Positions 16,605 to 24,854 of a DNA stretch of 41,161 bases are shown here, in pieces (within the stretch, counting starts at the first letter, position 1; every line of letters begins with the position of its first letter). Location of the stretch: NCBI RefSeq assembly GCF_001824475.1, contig NZ_MHXN01000023.1:94198-135358 (forward strand), given 5' to 3'. The notes below the pieces were generated by a model. The model did no database searches and was not told where the DNA came from. It saw nothing but the letters and a program-made list of their open reading frames with translations. A program made the translations under genes and the position numbers. Source of the stretch: Phenylobacterium sp. RIFCSPHIGHO2_01_FULL_69_31. GTDB taxonomy: Bacteria; Pseudomonadota; Alphaproteobacteria; Caulobacterales; Caulobacteraceae.

Positions 16605-18103
16605 TCCGCCGGTCCGTTCAGCAAGCCATTGCGGTCGCCCACAAAGTCGGGAACGCCGCGCAGAACGCCCTGGAACTGCGTCAGGGGCTCGCCCAGGCTG
16701 ATGCCGCGCCTGTCGATCTCGTACTCACGGATCGTCCGCTCATGCATGCCGGCGCGCTTCTTGACGACGGAAATGGCGCGGCGGACCTGTCCCATCGCCT
16801 CGAAGTAGCGAAGCAGCAGGACCGTGTCTGCCAAGTAGGTGACATCCACGGGCGACTTCATCTCGCCCACCAACCCGTGCTGGGCGACCGTCAAGAAGGT
16901 TGTGGCGCCCTGGCGGTTCAGGAACTGCAGCAACTCGTGGATGTGGAGCAGGAGATAGTGCTCCTGGGGCATCGAGGCCTGGTAGCCGTTCAGGCTGTCG
17001 ATCACCACCGTCCGCGCCCCGGACCGGCCGACGCATTGGCGAACCCGCGCCGTGAACTCGCCGGGCGACATCTCTGCCGCATCCACCTGTTCGATCAGCA
17101 GATCGCCGCTCTCCTGCAGGGCTGCCAGATCGAAGCCATAGGCCTTCGCGCGCTCGAAGAGCAGGCCCAGTTCCTCGTCGAAGACGAAGACCGCCGCCTT
17201 CTCCCCCCGCCGGATCGCCGCCAGCGAGAATTGAAGGCCCAGCAGCGACTTGCCGGTGCCGGCGGGACCCAGGACCAGGCACGCGGTGCCGCGCTCCAGT
17301 CCGCCGCCCAGAAGGTCGTCCAGGCCGGCAATGCCGCTCGGGATCGGCGTCCGATCGAACCGGGTCCGGTGCTCGCTCGACACCAGGCGCGGGTAGACCT
17401 GCAGGCCGCCGGTCTTGATGGTGAAGTCGTGGAAGCCGCCGCGGAACTTCCGCCCCCGGTACTTTGTGACCCGCACCCGCCGGCGCTCGGCGCCGTATTC
17501 GGGCGCCAGCTCCTCCAGGCGCACCACGCCGTGGGCGACGCTGTGCACGGTCTTGTCCGCGACCTCTGCCGTGAGGTCGTCCAGCAGCACCACGGTCGCG
17601 CCGTGGGTGGCGAAATAGTGCTTCAGGGACAACACCTGCCGTCGATAGCGCAGCGACCCCTGGGCCAGCAGCCGGATCTCTGACAGACTGTCGATCACCA
17701 CGCGGCTGGGCCGGGAACGTTCGACGGCGTCCAGGATCATCCGCGTGGTCTCGCCGAGTTCCAGGTCGGACGAATAGAGCAGGCTCTGCTGTTGGGTCTC
17801 GTCGAGAAGGTTCTCGGGCGGAGCCAGTTCGAAGATTTCGACGCCCTCGAGGGTCCACCCGTGCGACGCCGCGGTGTCCCGCAGTTCGGTCTCGGTCTCG
17901 GAGAGCGTGACGTAGAGCACCCGCTCGCCGGCTGCCGCGCCGGCGATCAGGAAGCTGAGCGCCGCCGTGGTCTTGCCCGTGCCCGGGCTGCCCTCGAACA
18001 GATAGACGCGGTCGCGCTTCAGGCCACCGCCGAGGATGTCGTCGAGCCCGGCGATGCCGGTGGCTGCGTCGTCGGCGTGGCTCGCCGCCGGAATCTTGCT
18101 CAT
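16601..18103 (-). CDS. KaiC-like double RecA-domain ATPase
   Basis: Protein of 500 residues with two tandem KaiC/RecA domains. CI (about 12-245) has Walker A GSPGTGKTT (38-46) and VVIDSLSEI. CII (about 252-475) has Walker A GPAGTGKS (279-286), the FDEE segment (308-311) that supplies catalytic glutamates, and VVIDSLNGYQ. By alignment with cyanobacterial KaiC, the phosphosites S431/T432 correspond to T422/Y423 here. The start at 18103 has GAGGAG about 2-3 nt upstream. No kaiA or kaiB is in the window, so this is a KaiC-plus-histidine-kinase signalling unit rather than a KaiABC clock. Confidence 0.92.
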   Translation of the reverse strand: MSKIPAASHADDAATGIAGLDDILGGGLKRDRVYLFEGSPGTGKTTAALSFLIAGAAAGERVLYVTLSETETELRDTAASHGWTLEGVEIFELAPPENLLDETQQQSLLYSSDLELGETTRMILDAVERSRPSRVVIDSLSEIRLLAQGSLRYRRQVLSLKHYFATHGATVVLLDDLTAEVADKTVHSVAHGVVRLEELAPEYGAERRRVRVTKYRGRKFRGGFHDFTIKTGGLQVYPRLVSSEHRTRFDRTPIPSGIAGLDDLLGGGLERGTACLVLGPAGTGKSLLGLQFSLAAIRRGEKAAVFVFDEELGLLFERAKAYGFDLAALQESGDLLIEQVDAAEMSPGEFTARVRQCVGRSGARTVVIDSLNGYQASMPQEHYLLLHIHELLQFLNRQGATTFLTVAQHGLVGEMKSPVDVTYLADTVLLLRYFEAMGQVRRAISVVKKRAGMHERTIREYEIDRRGISLGEPLTQFQGVLRGVPDFVGDRNGLLNGPAE

Positions 18104-18186
18104 TGCTCCTCGTGCGAACCGTTGAAGTGGCGGCGGGGCCGCTCCACCCCCCGACAGCAAATGCACGCGAAGCGCTGCGGTTCCGC

Positions 18187-19506
18187 TCAGCCCGCCGTGC
18201 CGCGCCGTGGATCACGGACCGCCAGAACGAGGATGGCGAACGCCGCGGCGAGGAAGCCCAGGGACGACATGAACACCACATCGTAGCCGAACGCCTCCGC
18301 CATCAGGCCACCCACCAGGGGGCCGGCCGTGGCGGTGATGCTCTCGGCGGTGGCGGACACGGCGATGCGCATCGGGAGGTCGTCACGGCTGCCGAATTCC
18401 AGGATCATCGTCTGCGATGCCATCATGTAGCCCGATAGCGACGCGCCGAGCAGGGCGAAGGCGGCGAAGATCGGGCCCGGCGTGTGCAGGTTCAGCAGCA
18501 TAACCGTAGCCCCTACCCAGCCGGCGAGGGAGACGATCAGCACGGCGCGGAAACCGACCTTGTCGCCCATGTAGCCCCAGACCAGGTTCGAGACCGTGTC
18601 GGCGCCTAGGAAAGCGAACGTCAGCAGGCCCAGCGTGGCGCCGTCGGCTCCAACGACCTTGCCGACGTAGAGGATGTAGAAGGGCGTCGCGATCCGCGCC
18701 GAGGTGGCCAGCATCTGCACCACCAGGAAGAAGCCGTAGGCCCGATCCTGGGCGATCAGCTCGGGGAACTCGCGCAGCCGGTCGCGGAACCGGGCCTGCG
18801 GCCGGGTGGTCGGCGGCTCGGGCTCCTTGAGCAGGAGCTGCAGCGCCCAGAGCCCGGCGCTGGTCAGCAGGAAGGCGAAGACGAAGGTGGTGGAATAGCC
18901 GTTGCCGAACAGGTTCGGCCCGATGAAGTACTTGCCCGCCACCCAGGCCAGCACGGCCGCGATCAGACCGCCGGTCGCATTGCGCCACGCCTGAAGGCGT
19001 CCCCGCCGGCTGATCGGGATCACCTTGGACATCAGCAGGCTGAACACCACCCGCTGGGCGCCCATGAACACGCCGAACATCAGGATGAAGAACAGGAGCG
19101 CGTAGACCAGCGGCTGCCCCGACAGGAACCAGCCCGACAGCGCCATGCCCAGGATGGCCAGCCGCCCCAGGCTGCCCATCCAGATCGCAGCCGGCATGAC
19201 CTTGGTGCGGTGCTCGACCTTGGTGGCCCCGAAGATCGGCGAGATCACCCCGCCCAGTTGCTGCAGCGCCAGACCAAGCCCGACCACCACGTTGGAGCCC
19301 GAGACCGCCAGCAGATAGGCCGGGAGGAAGGTGGGCGCGTTGACCAGCCGGAAGCCGGTCATCCCCAGCATGCCGTGCAGGTAGTTGCCGAGGTAGTTCC
19401 GTTTGAGATTGTCCCAGACGAACTTCTCGTAGGCCGCCTCGCGGGCGGCCAGATCGTCCGCCGCGACCTGCGCGCCGTCCTCGCTTTCGTCCAGCTTGGC
19501 GTTCAA
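18187..19506 (-). CDS. MFS transporter
   Basis: Major facilitator superfamily carrier, 439 residues with about 12 hydrophobic segments. The first ~45 residues are cytosolic and acidic (DESEDGAQVAADDLAAREAAYEKF). The TM2-3 loop (KVEHRTKVMPAAIW) and the TM8-9 loop WGYMGDKVGFRAVLI (motif A-like in the second half) support the assignment. Only a TTG start at 19506 is available for the full product. The motif A of the first half is weak, so the substrate class is not clear. It is divergent from the secreted-protein gene at 19736. Confidence 0.87.
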   Translation of the reverse strand: MNAKLDESEDGAQVAADDLAAREAAYEKFVWDNLKRNYLGNYLHGMLGMTGFRLVNAPTFLPAYLLAVSGSNVVVGLGLALQQLGGVISPIFGATKVEHRTKVMPAAIWMGSLGRLAILGMALSGWFLSGQPLVYALLFFILMFGVFMGAQRVVFSLLMSKVIPISRRGRLQAWRNATGGLIAAVLAWVAGKYFIGPNLFGNGYSTTFVFAFLLTSAGLWALQLLLKEPEPPTTRPQARFRDRLREFPELIAQDRAYGFFLVVQMLATSARIATPFYILYVGKVVGADGATLGLLTFAFLGADTVSNLVWGYMGDKVGFRAVLIVSLAGWVGATVMLLNLHTPGPIFAAFALLGASLSGYMMASQTMILEFGSRDDLPMRIAVSATAESITATAGPLVGGLMAEAFGYDVVFMSSLGFLAAAFAILVLAVRDPRRGTAG

Positions 19507-19735
19507 ACCTCAGCCCGCGTCGGACGGGTTCTTCACGCCCGCCTCCCACGGCTCCCTCGCGCAGTGGAATTTTCGAAGGTTCGGTCCGGCGAACCCTTTC
19601 CGCAATGCTAGGGGGATTTGGCGTGGGCGCAATCGCCAACGTCGGCCGCAGACGGCTTCGCCTCCCGCGCGCGCAAGCTTGACGACGCCGCTGGCGTGTC
19701 CGCACCTTCCGCGCCGGTTGAGAGTGGAGGGGCGT

Positions 19736-20194
19736 ATGCGACGGTTGATCCTGGGAGGCGCGCTGGCGGCGGGGCTTGCGGGGGCGGCGCAGGCCGCCGA
19801 TTTCGTGGTGGTCTCGTCCACCGATCCGGCCATCGCTCGCGGAACGGAGTACGCCAGCGGCCAGGCGCTGCAGATCGCGCCGGGCAAGTCCGTGGTGCTG
19901 ATCGACCCGGTCGGAACCGTAAAGCGGCTCACGGGCACGGCGGCGGCCGTAACCCTGCCGCGGCGCCACCTGGCGAGCGTCGACGCGGAGCGCATGGCGG
20001 TGGTGAAGCTGCTGGTGGCGCCGCCGCGCATGCGCCGGGCCATGCCGACGCTGAACCCGACCTGCCCCGAGGCCGACCTCACCACGTTCGACGGCATCCT
20101 GACGGTCGCGCCCGTCGACGGCTGCCTCACTCGCGCCCGCGAAGCGTTCGAGGCCTATGTGGGCAAGGCTGCGGGGCCGGAGCCGGCGGCGTAA
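19736..20194 (+). CDS. Hypothetical secreted protein
   Basis: A 152-residue protein I do not recognise. It has a clear Sec signal peptide (RRLILGGALAAGLAGAAQA) and a mature domain beginning ADFVVVSSTDPAIARGTEY, with APGKSVVLIDPVGTVKRLTG resembling a small beta-barrel or SH3-like strand pair. Two Cys near the C-terminus (TCPEADL, DGCLTRA) could form a disulfide. GGAGG (19726-19730), 5 nt before the ATG, fixes the start. The last 40 nt overlap the convergent MFS gene. Confidence 0.8.
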   Translation: MRRLILGGALAAGLAGAAQAADFVVVSSTDPAIARGTEYASGQALQIAPGKSVVLIDPVGTVKRLTGTAAAVTLPRRHLASVDAERMAVVKLLVAPPRMRRAMPTLNPTCPEADLTTFDGILTVAPVDGCLTRAREAFEAYVGKAAGPEPAA

Positions 20195-21315
20195 CGCCGC
20201 CAGAGCAGGACGAAGCCCATCACCGCCCCAGCCAGGCCGACCAGGATCGGGGCGGCGAAGGTCTGTCCGGCGGCGACCATCGCCGCCCCGGCCAGGCAAG
20301 CCGCCGCGCAGCCCAGGTCCCAGCCCGCCTCAGTCGCCACGCTGAAGCGGAGCGGGCAGGGCGAGGCCTTGGCGAGGTTGTAGAGCGGCGTCATCAGCGC
20401 CGGGATCCAGAGCGCCGTCACCAGGGCGCCCAGGGCGTTGGCCGTCACCGCAAGCCAGGGCGAACCCACGCTGGCCGCCCGCAGGCCCAGGACGGCTACC
20501 GCCACCACGAAGGCGACGACCGCCGCCGACCGTCCCCTTCCGGCGTCGATGTGTCGGCCGATGAGCAGGCTGAACGCGGCCCCGACCAGGGCCGCCAGCG
20601 CCATGGCGCCGCCATAGGCGGTGAAGCTCTCGCCCAGGGAGACGAACAGCGCCAGCTCCCAGACATAGTAGTAGCCGCCGGCGAACAGGCCGTCGCAGGC
20701 CATGAGCCCCATGCCGGCCCAGGCGGCCTTGAAGCTTCCAGGCGCCTCGTCGGCCACGGCCACCTGCGGCGCACCCAACAGCGGCAACGCCGCCGCCGCC
20801 TGGATCGCTGCGACGCCGAGGAAGGCCGGCCAGGGCCCCAAGAGCACCAGCGCCCAGCCGCCGAGCAGCGGCGCTGCGATCCCGATGACGGCGGTCAGGG
20901 CCTCGCGCGCGCCGACCTGCCCGCCCCGGTGCTCGTCGTCGCCGACGCTGGCGAAATAGGCGTGGTACGAGGTCCAGTAGAGAACGCTGCCGATCGGGCC
21001 CACCGCCACGACCGCGGCGAAGGCCAGGTCCATGCCCTGGACCAGTGGCAGGAGCGGGAAAGTCGCCGCTTCCAGCACGGTGCCCAGGATCAGGGTGGCG
21101 CGCAGCCCGATGCGGCGCGCCAGTGGTAGCACCAGCGGGCGCAGCACGAACCGGCCGGCGTTCATCGCCGCCATGGCCGCGAGGACCATGGGCGCCGGCA
21201 CGCCTGCTCTCAGCAGGAACACCAGCACGAAGACGCCGCCCGCGCCCTGGGCCAGCGCCTGGACGCCGGAGTGGAGATTGACGCGGTTGATCGCGTCGTT
21301 GCCGAAGAAGCTCAT
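20155..21315 (-). CDS. MFS transporter
   Basis: Predicted 12-TM MFS carrier, 386 residues, short but within range. Hydrophobic segments are evenly spaced, and the central loop after TM6 is DEAPGSFKAAWAGM. The first-half motif A region reads RPLVLPLARRIGLRATLI, and the TM4-5 region is GPIGSVLYWTSYHAYFASV. The second half has LIGRHIDAGRGRSA. The substrate is unknown. Its 3' end overlaps the convergent secreted-protein gene by 40 nt, so convergent transcripts would be antisense there. Confidence 0.85.
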   Translation of the reverse strand: MSFFGNDAINRVNLHSGVQALAQGAGGVFVLVFLLRAGVPAPMVLAAMAAMNAGRFVLRPLVLPLARRIGLRATLILGTVLEAATFPLLPLVQGMDLAFAAVVAVGPIGSVLYWTSYHAYFASVGDDEHRGGQVGAREALTAVIGIAAPLLGGWALVLLGPWPAFLGVAAIQAAAALPLLGAPQVAVADEAPGSFKAAWAGMGLMACDGLFAGGYYYVWELALFVSLGESFTAYGGAMALAALVGAAFSLLIGRHIDAGRGRSAAVVAFVVAVAVLGLRAASVGSPWLAVTANALGALVTALWIPALMTPLYNLAKASPCPLRFSVATEAGWDLGCAAACLAGAAMVAAGQTFAAPILVGLAGAVMGFVLLWRRYAAGSGPAALPT

Positions 21316-21459
21316 GGAAGGCCTGCGAACAGAGACGCGTGCAGGCTCACGGCCGCAGGGCGGCGGAGCCGGGGGCTCGGCGGACTTGCGTCAGTCGCGG
21401 AGGCGCTCTGTGCACATGGGCGAAGTTACGCACGCCGCCCGGGCGCGCGCAAGCAGCGG

Positions 21460-22062
21460 TCAGATCCGCCGGTACTCGATCTTCGACCCGTCTTCGAGCT
21501 TGCCCTTGAGCGCCAGCCAGTTGCCGGAGGCGTCGTAGAAGTCGTCGATCTCGGCCTCGCCGCGGATCTGCCAGTGACCGGGCTTCACCTTGGTGCAGGT
21601 GACCTTGAGCAGCTTGGCTTCCTGTTGGTTGAATAGGGGCTTGCCGAAGCTGGCCTGGTTCCAGTGGCTGAGCGGCGCCGCATCGGCCGGGCCGCGGACG
21701 ACGCCCTTGGAGCCGGTGATCTGCACGTAGCCCGGCATGGCGCGGGCGGTGGTCTTCTGGATCTTGCCGTTGCCGTTGGTGGTGGCCTCGATGCTGGCGA
21801 ACTTGCCGGCCGTCCACCGCTCCACGGCATTGTGCTTGTACTTGTAGACCGGGACCGGCCCGATCTTCACCACCATGTCCACGTCGGTCGAGACGGTTTG
21901 GTTGGCCTCGTCGCCCGAGAAGGTCATCTCGTGTTCGCCGACCTTGGCGCCGTTGCGGAAGACCTGGAAGGCAAGGCGGCGCGCGGCGGCCAGCGCCGCG
22001 CCGGGCAGCAACAGCCCCACGCCGCCGGCGATCAGTTCGCGTCGTCCGAGCAGAAGGCTCAT
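21460..22062 (-). CDS. Exported DUF6134-type protein
   Basis: A 200-residue exported protein. The N-terminus has a twin-arginine-like G-R-R-E-L-I motif followed by a hydrophobic segment ending ALAAA, so export may be by Tat or Sec. The mature part is beta-rich: LAFQVFRNGAKVGEHEMTF, VDMVVKIGPVPVYKYKHNAVERW, TKVKPGHWQIRGEAEIDDFYD, and the C-terminal GSKIEYRRI. This matches DUF6134 (formerly annotated DUF3108-like envelope proteins). Function is unknown. It lies 53 nt downstream of the 48-residue ORF on the same strand. Confidence 0.82.
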   Translation of the reverse strand: MSLLLGRRELIAGGVGLLLPGAALAAARRLAFQVFRNGAKVGEHEMTFSGDEANQTVSTDVDMVVKIGPVPVYKYKHNAVERWTAGKFASIEATTNGNGKIQKTTARAMPGYVQITGSKGVVRGPADAAPLSHWNQASFGKPLFNQQEAKLLKVTCTKVKPGHWQIRGEAEIDDFYDASGNWLALKGKLEDGSKIEYRRI

Positions 22063-22115
22063 ATCGAAATCCTCTAGCGCCCCACGCGCCAGTCTAGTCG
22101 GCCTATACGGGCAAT

Positions 22116-22262
22116 CTAGTGTCCTGGACGCGGCTTATAGCTGCGGGGCTCGCGCACTGGCAGGGGCTTCTCCGGCGGCTTCTGCCCATGCTGGGGCGTC
22201 GCGGCCGACCTGGTGAAGGGATAGGCCAGCACCTGGCTCTGCTGCTGGAGGCCGTGGGTCAT
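22116..22262 (-). CDS. Small hypothetical protein (48 residues)
   Basis: A short open frame with an excellent ribosome-binding site: AAGGAG followed by a 7-nt spacer and ATG at 22262. The product starts MTHGLQQQSQVLAYPFTRSA and is rich in Pro, Gln, Arg and Lys with no hydrophobic segment, so it is a basic, probably disordered cytosolic peptide. It sits 33 nt after the transglutaminase gene and 53 nt before the DUF6134 gene, all leftward. It overlaps no other real gene. I do not recognise it; confidence rests on the ribosome site and position. Confidence 0.6.
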   Translation of the reverse strand: MTHGLQQQSQVLAYPFTRSAATPQHGQKPPEKPLPVREPRSYKPRPGH

Positions 22263-22295
22263 CGGTCGTCTCCTTCTCGCCCGGAGATCCATGAC

Positions 22296-23174
22296 TCACG
22301 CGGCGGCCTGAAGCGAATCGACCGGACGCACATCCACGTGAACGGCCATGTTCGTGGCGCCGGGATCGCCATAGATCGCGCCGCTGATCGGCGTCGCCTC
22401 CAGCGGCGTGCGCGCCACCGCCACCGGGATTAGGTCGCCGCTCTCGGCCAGGGCGTTGGTGGGGTCGAACTCGGTCCAGCCCAGGTCCGGCAGGAAGGCT
22501 TCGCACCACGCATGGGTGGCGCCGGCGCCGCGCATCTCGCCGTGGGCCGGTGAATAGAGATAGCCGGTCACGAACCGGGCCGCGTAGCCCAGCCGCCGCA
22601 GCGCCTCGACCATCAGCCAGGCGAAGTCCCGGCACGTCCCGGCGCCCAGCCTGACCGTGTGCGACGGCTCCTGCGCTGCGCCCAGATCGCGGGGCTGGTA
22701 TTCGAAGGTGTCGTGGATGGTCTGGTTCAGCCTGAGGATCAGCTCCAGCGCCGGTTCGTGCGGACTGCCGACCTGGCCCCGCAGCCACCTCAGCAGGTCG
22801 CCGTCGGCGTCCTCGGTAGCGGGGTCGATGAAGGGCGCCAGCACCGTTCGATCCTGAGGCGCATAGACGATGGGAGTCGCCGTCTGCGGATCCTCGACGC
22901 GCGGGTCGGCGAGATGGGCTGGGTAGCGCTCGATCACCAGCTCGCTCGTGATCGACAGGGCCCTCGATTGGCCCCCAGGGGTGAAACAGCAGACCGAATT
23001 GCCGAGGGCGTCGTACAGCCACCGGGTCTCCCCCGGCGGAGAGACCGTGAGCACCGCATCCATCACCCGGATGGCGTGGCTGTCGCGCGGGCGCAGCAGC
23101 AGCCGGTGCTGGGCGAAGGCCACCGGGCGCTCGTAGGCGTAGATCGTCTCGTGACGGATGCGGAGGCGGGCCAT
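22296..23174 (-). CDS. Transglutaminase family protein
   Basis: Papain-like transglutaminase-fold protein, 292 residues. Residues 1-150 form the bacterial N-terminal beta domain (MARLRIRHETIYAYERPV...LLLRPR). The catalytic triad is complete: C181 in GAGTCRDFAWLM, H221 in ATHAWCEAF and D237 in TEFDPTNA. Members act as cysteine proteases or amidases; crosslinking is rarely shown in bacteria. There is no signal peptide. Start at 23174 is chosen because the family motif begins there. It is divergent from the PYROXD2-like gene, 74 nt apart. Confidence 0.92.
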   Translation of the reverse strand: MARLRIRHETIYAYERPVAFAQHRLLLRPRDSHAIRVMDAVLTVSPPGETRWLYDALGNSVCCFTPGGQSRALSITSELVIERYPAHLADPRVEDPQTATPIVYAPQDRTVLAPFIDPATEDADGDLLRWLRGQVGSPHEPALELILRLNQTIHDTFEYQPRDLGAAQEPSHTVRLGAGTCRDFAWLMVEALRRLGYAARFVTGYLYSPAHGEMRGAGATHAWCEAFLPDLGWTEFDPTNALAESGDLIPVAVARTPLEATPISGAIYGDPGATNMAVHVDVRPVDSLQAAA

Positions 23175-23248
23175 GCGGGCGGAACCGTTCGCGCGGGTTA
23201 CGGTTCCGCGGCTTGCGGCGAAGCCTGCGCCCATGCGAGCACAGGCCC

Positions 23249-24844
23249 ATGACAACTGACGTGATCGTGGTGGGCGGCGGGCACAACGGCCTGACCTGTG
23301 CGGCGTATCTGGCGGCGGCCGGCCTGAAGGTCACCGTGCTCGAGCGGCGCATTGTCGTGGGCGGCGCGGCGGTGACGGAGGAATTCCACCCCGGCTTCCG
23401 CAACTCGGTGGCCAGCTACACGGTCTCGCTGCTGAACCCGAAGGTGATCCGCGACCTGGAGCTGCCGCGCCATGGCCTGAAAGTGGTCGAGCGGAAGATG
23501 GCCAACTTCCTGCCACTGGACGGCGACCACTTCTTCGTCGGCGAGGGCCGCACCCAGGCCGAGACGGCGCGGTTCTCGCAGAAGGACGCCGAGCGCCTGC
23601 CCGCCTACTGGGACCGCCTGGACGCCATCGCCGACGTCCTGCGCGAGCTGGTCATCCAGACGCCGCCCAACTTGGTCGAGGGCGGGCTGAAGGAGGCCAT
23701 CCCCGAACTCATCAAGAGCGCGGTGATCGGCCGCAAGCTCTCGCGCCTCGACCTGACCGCCAAGCGCGACCTCTTGGCCCTGTTCTCGCAGTCGGCCGGC
23801 GACTGGCTGGACGGCTGGTTCGAGAGCGACCCGATCAAGGCGGCCTACGGGTTCGACGGCGTCGTGGGCAACTACGCCAGCCCCTACACGCCGGGCTCAG
23901 CCTACGTGCTGCTGCACCACGTCTTCGGCGAGGTGAACGGCAAGAAGGGCGCCTGGGGGCATGCGGTCGGCGGCATGGGCGCGATCAGCGGCGCCATGGC
24001 CGCCTGCTGCCGCGAACGCGGCGTCCAGATCCGCACCGACACGGCCGTCGCCGAAGTGCTCACCGAGAAAGGACGGGCGACCGGGGTCGTCACGGCTTCG
24101 GGCGAGACGCTCAAGGCCCGGGCGGTGGTTTCGAACCTGCACCCGCAACTGCTCTTCCAGAAGCTGGTGGGCCCGGGCGTGCAGCCCGCCGACTTCGTCG
24201 AGCGCATCGCGCGCTACCGTTCGGGCTCGGCGACCTTCCGCATGAACGTGGCCCTGTCGGACCTGCCCCGCTTCACCGTGGCGCCGGAGCCGGGCGACCA
24301 CATGACGGGTGGCATCATCATCGCGCCCACCATGGCTTACATGGAGCGGGCCTATGACGACGCCCGCGTCCACGGGTGGTCGAAGGCGCCGATCGTCGAG
24401 ATGCTGATCCCCTCGACCCTGGACGATAGTCTGGCGCCCGCCGGCCGCCACGTGGCCAGCCTGTTCTGCCAGCACGTGGCGCCCGAGCTTCCGGGCGGCC
24501 GATCGTGGGACGACTGCCGCGACGAGGTGGCCGATCTGATGATCGCCACGGTCGAGAAGCACGCGCCGGGCTTCGCCGCCTCGGTGCTGGGCCGCCAGGT
24601 GCTGTCGCCGCTGGACCTGGAGCGCACCTTCGGCCTGGTGAACGGCGACATCATGCACGGCCGCCTCAGCCTGGATCAGCTGTTCTCCGCACGCCCCGTC
24701 TTGGGCGCCGGCGACTATCGGACGCCCGTGAAGGGCCTCTACCAGTGCGGCGCGGGCACGCACCCGGGCGGCGGGGTCACCGGAGCGCCCGGCCACAACG
24801 CCGCGGCCGAGATCCTTCGCGACGTGAGGCGCCGGAGGATCTGA
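23249..24844 (+). CDS. FAD-dependent oxidoreductase, PYROXD2/phytoene desaturase-like
   Basis: Flavoprotein of 531 residues in the CrtI/amine-oxidase superfamily. The N-terminal dinucleotide-binding motif is VIVVGGGHNGLTCAAYLAAAG, followed by LERR and the GG-doublet VVGGAAVTEEFHPGF. The C-terminal FAD motif is YQCGAGTHPGGGVTGAPGHNA. The AASYT-like segment NSVASYTVSLL and the overall length match PYROXD2 proteins rather than carotenoid desaturases, and no crt genes are nearby. The substrate is unknown. The start at 23249 is preferred over an in-frame upstream ATG because the Rossmann strand begins immediately after it. Confidence 0.9.
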   Translation: MTTDVIVVGGGHNGLTCAAYLAAAGLKVTVLERRIVVGGAAVTEEFHPGFRNSVASYTVSLLNPKVIRDLELPRHGLKVVERKMANFLPLDGDHFFVGEGRTQAETARFSQKDAERLPAYWDRLDAIADVLRELVIQTPPNLVEGGLKEAIPELIKSAVIGRKLSRLDLTAKRDLLALFSQSAGDWLDGWFESDPIKAAYGFDGVVGNYASPYTPGSAYVLLHHVFGEVNGKKGAWGHAVGGMGAISGAMAACCRERGVQIRTDTAVAEVLTEKGRATGVVTASGETLKARAVVSNLHPQLLFQKLVGPGVQPADFVERIARYRSGSATFRMNVALSDLPRFTVAPEPGDHMTGGIIIAPTMAYMERAYDDARVHGWSKAPIVEMLIPSTLDDSLAPAGRHVASLFCQHVAPELPGGRSWDDCRDEVADLMIATVEKHAPGFAASVLGRQVLSPLDLERTFGLVNGDIMHGRLSLDQLFSARPVLGAGDYRTPVKGLYQCGAGTHPGGGVTGAPGHNAAAEILRDVRRRRI

Positions 24845-24854
24845 ACCGACCGGC

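Noticed and set aside
16601..18103. A KaiABC circadian clock locus
   Set aside because: No kaiA or kaiB gene is present and the phosphosite pair is Thr-Tyr; the partner is a histidine kinase.
23249..24844. Carotenoid biosynthesis (crtI)
   Set aside because: No crt neighbours; length and motifs fit PYROXD2-like oxidoreductases better.
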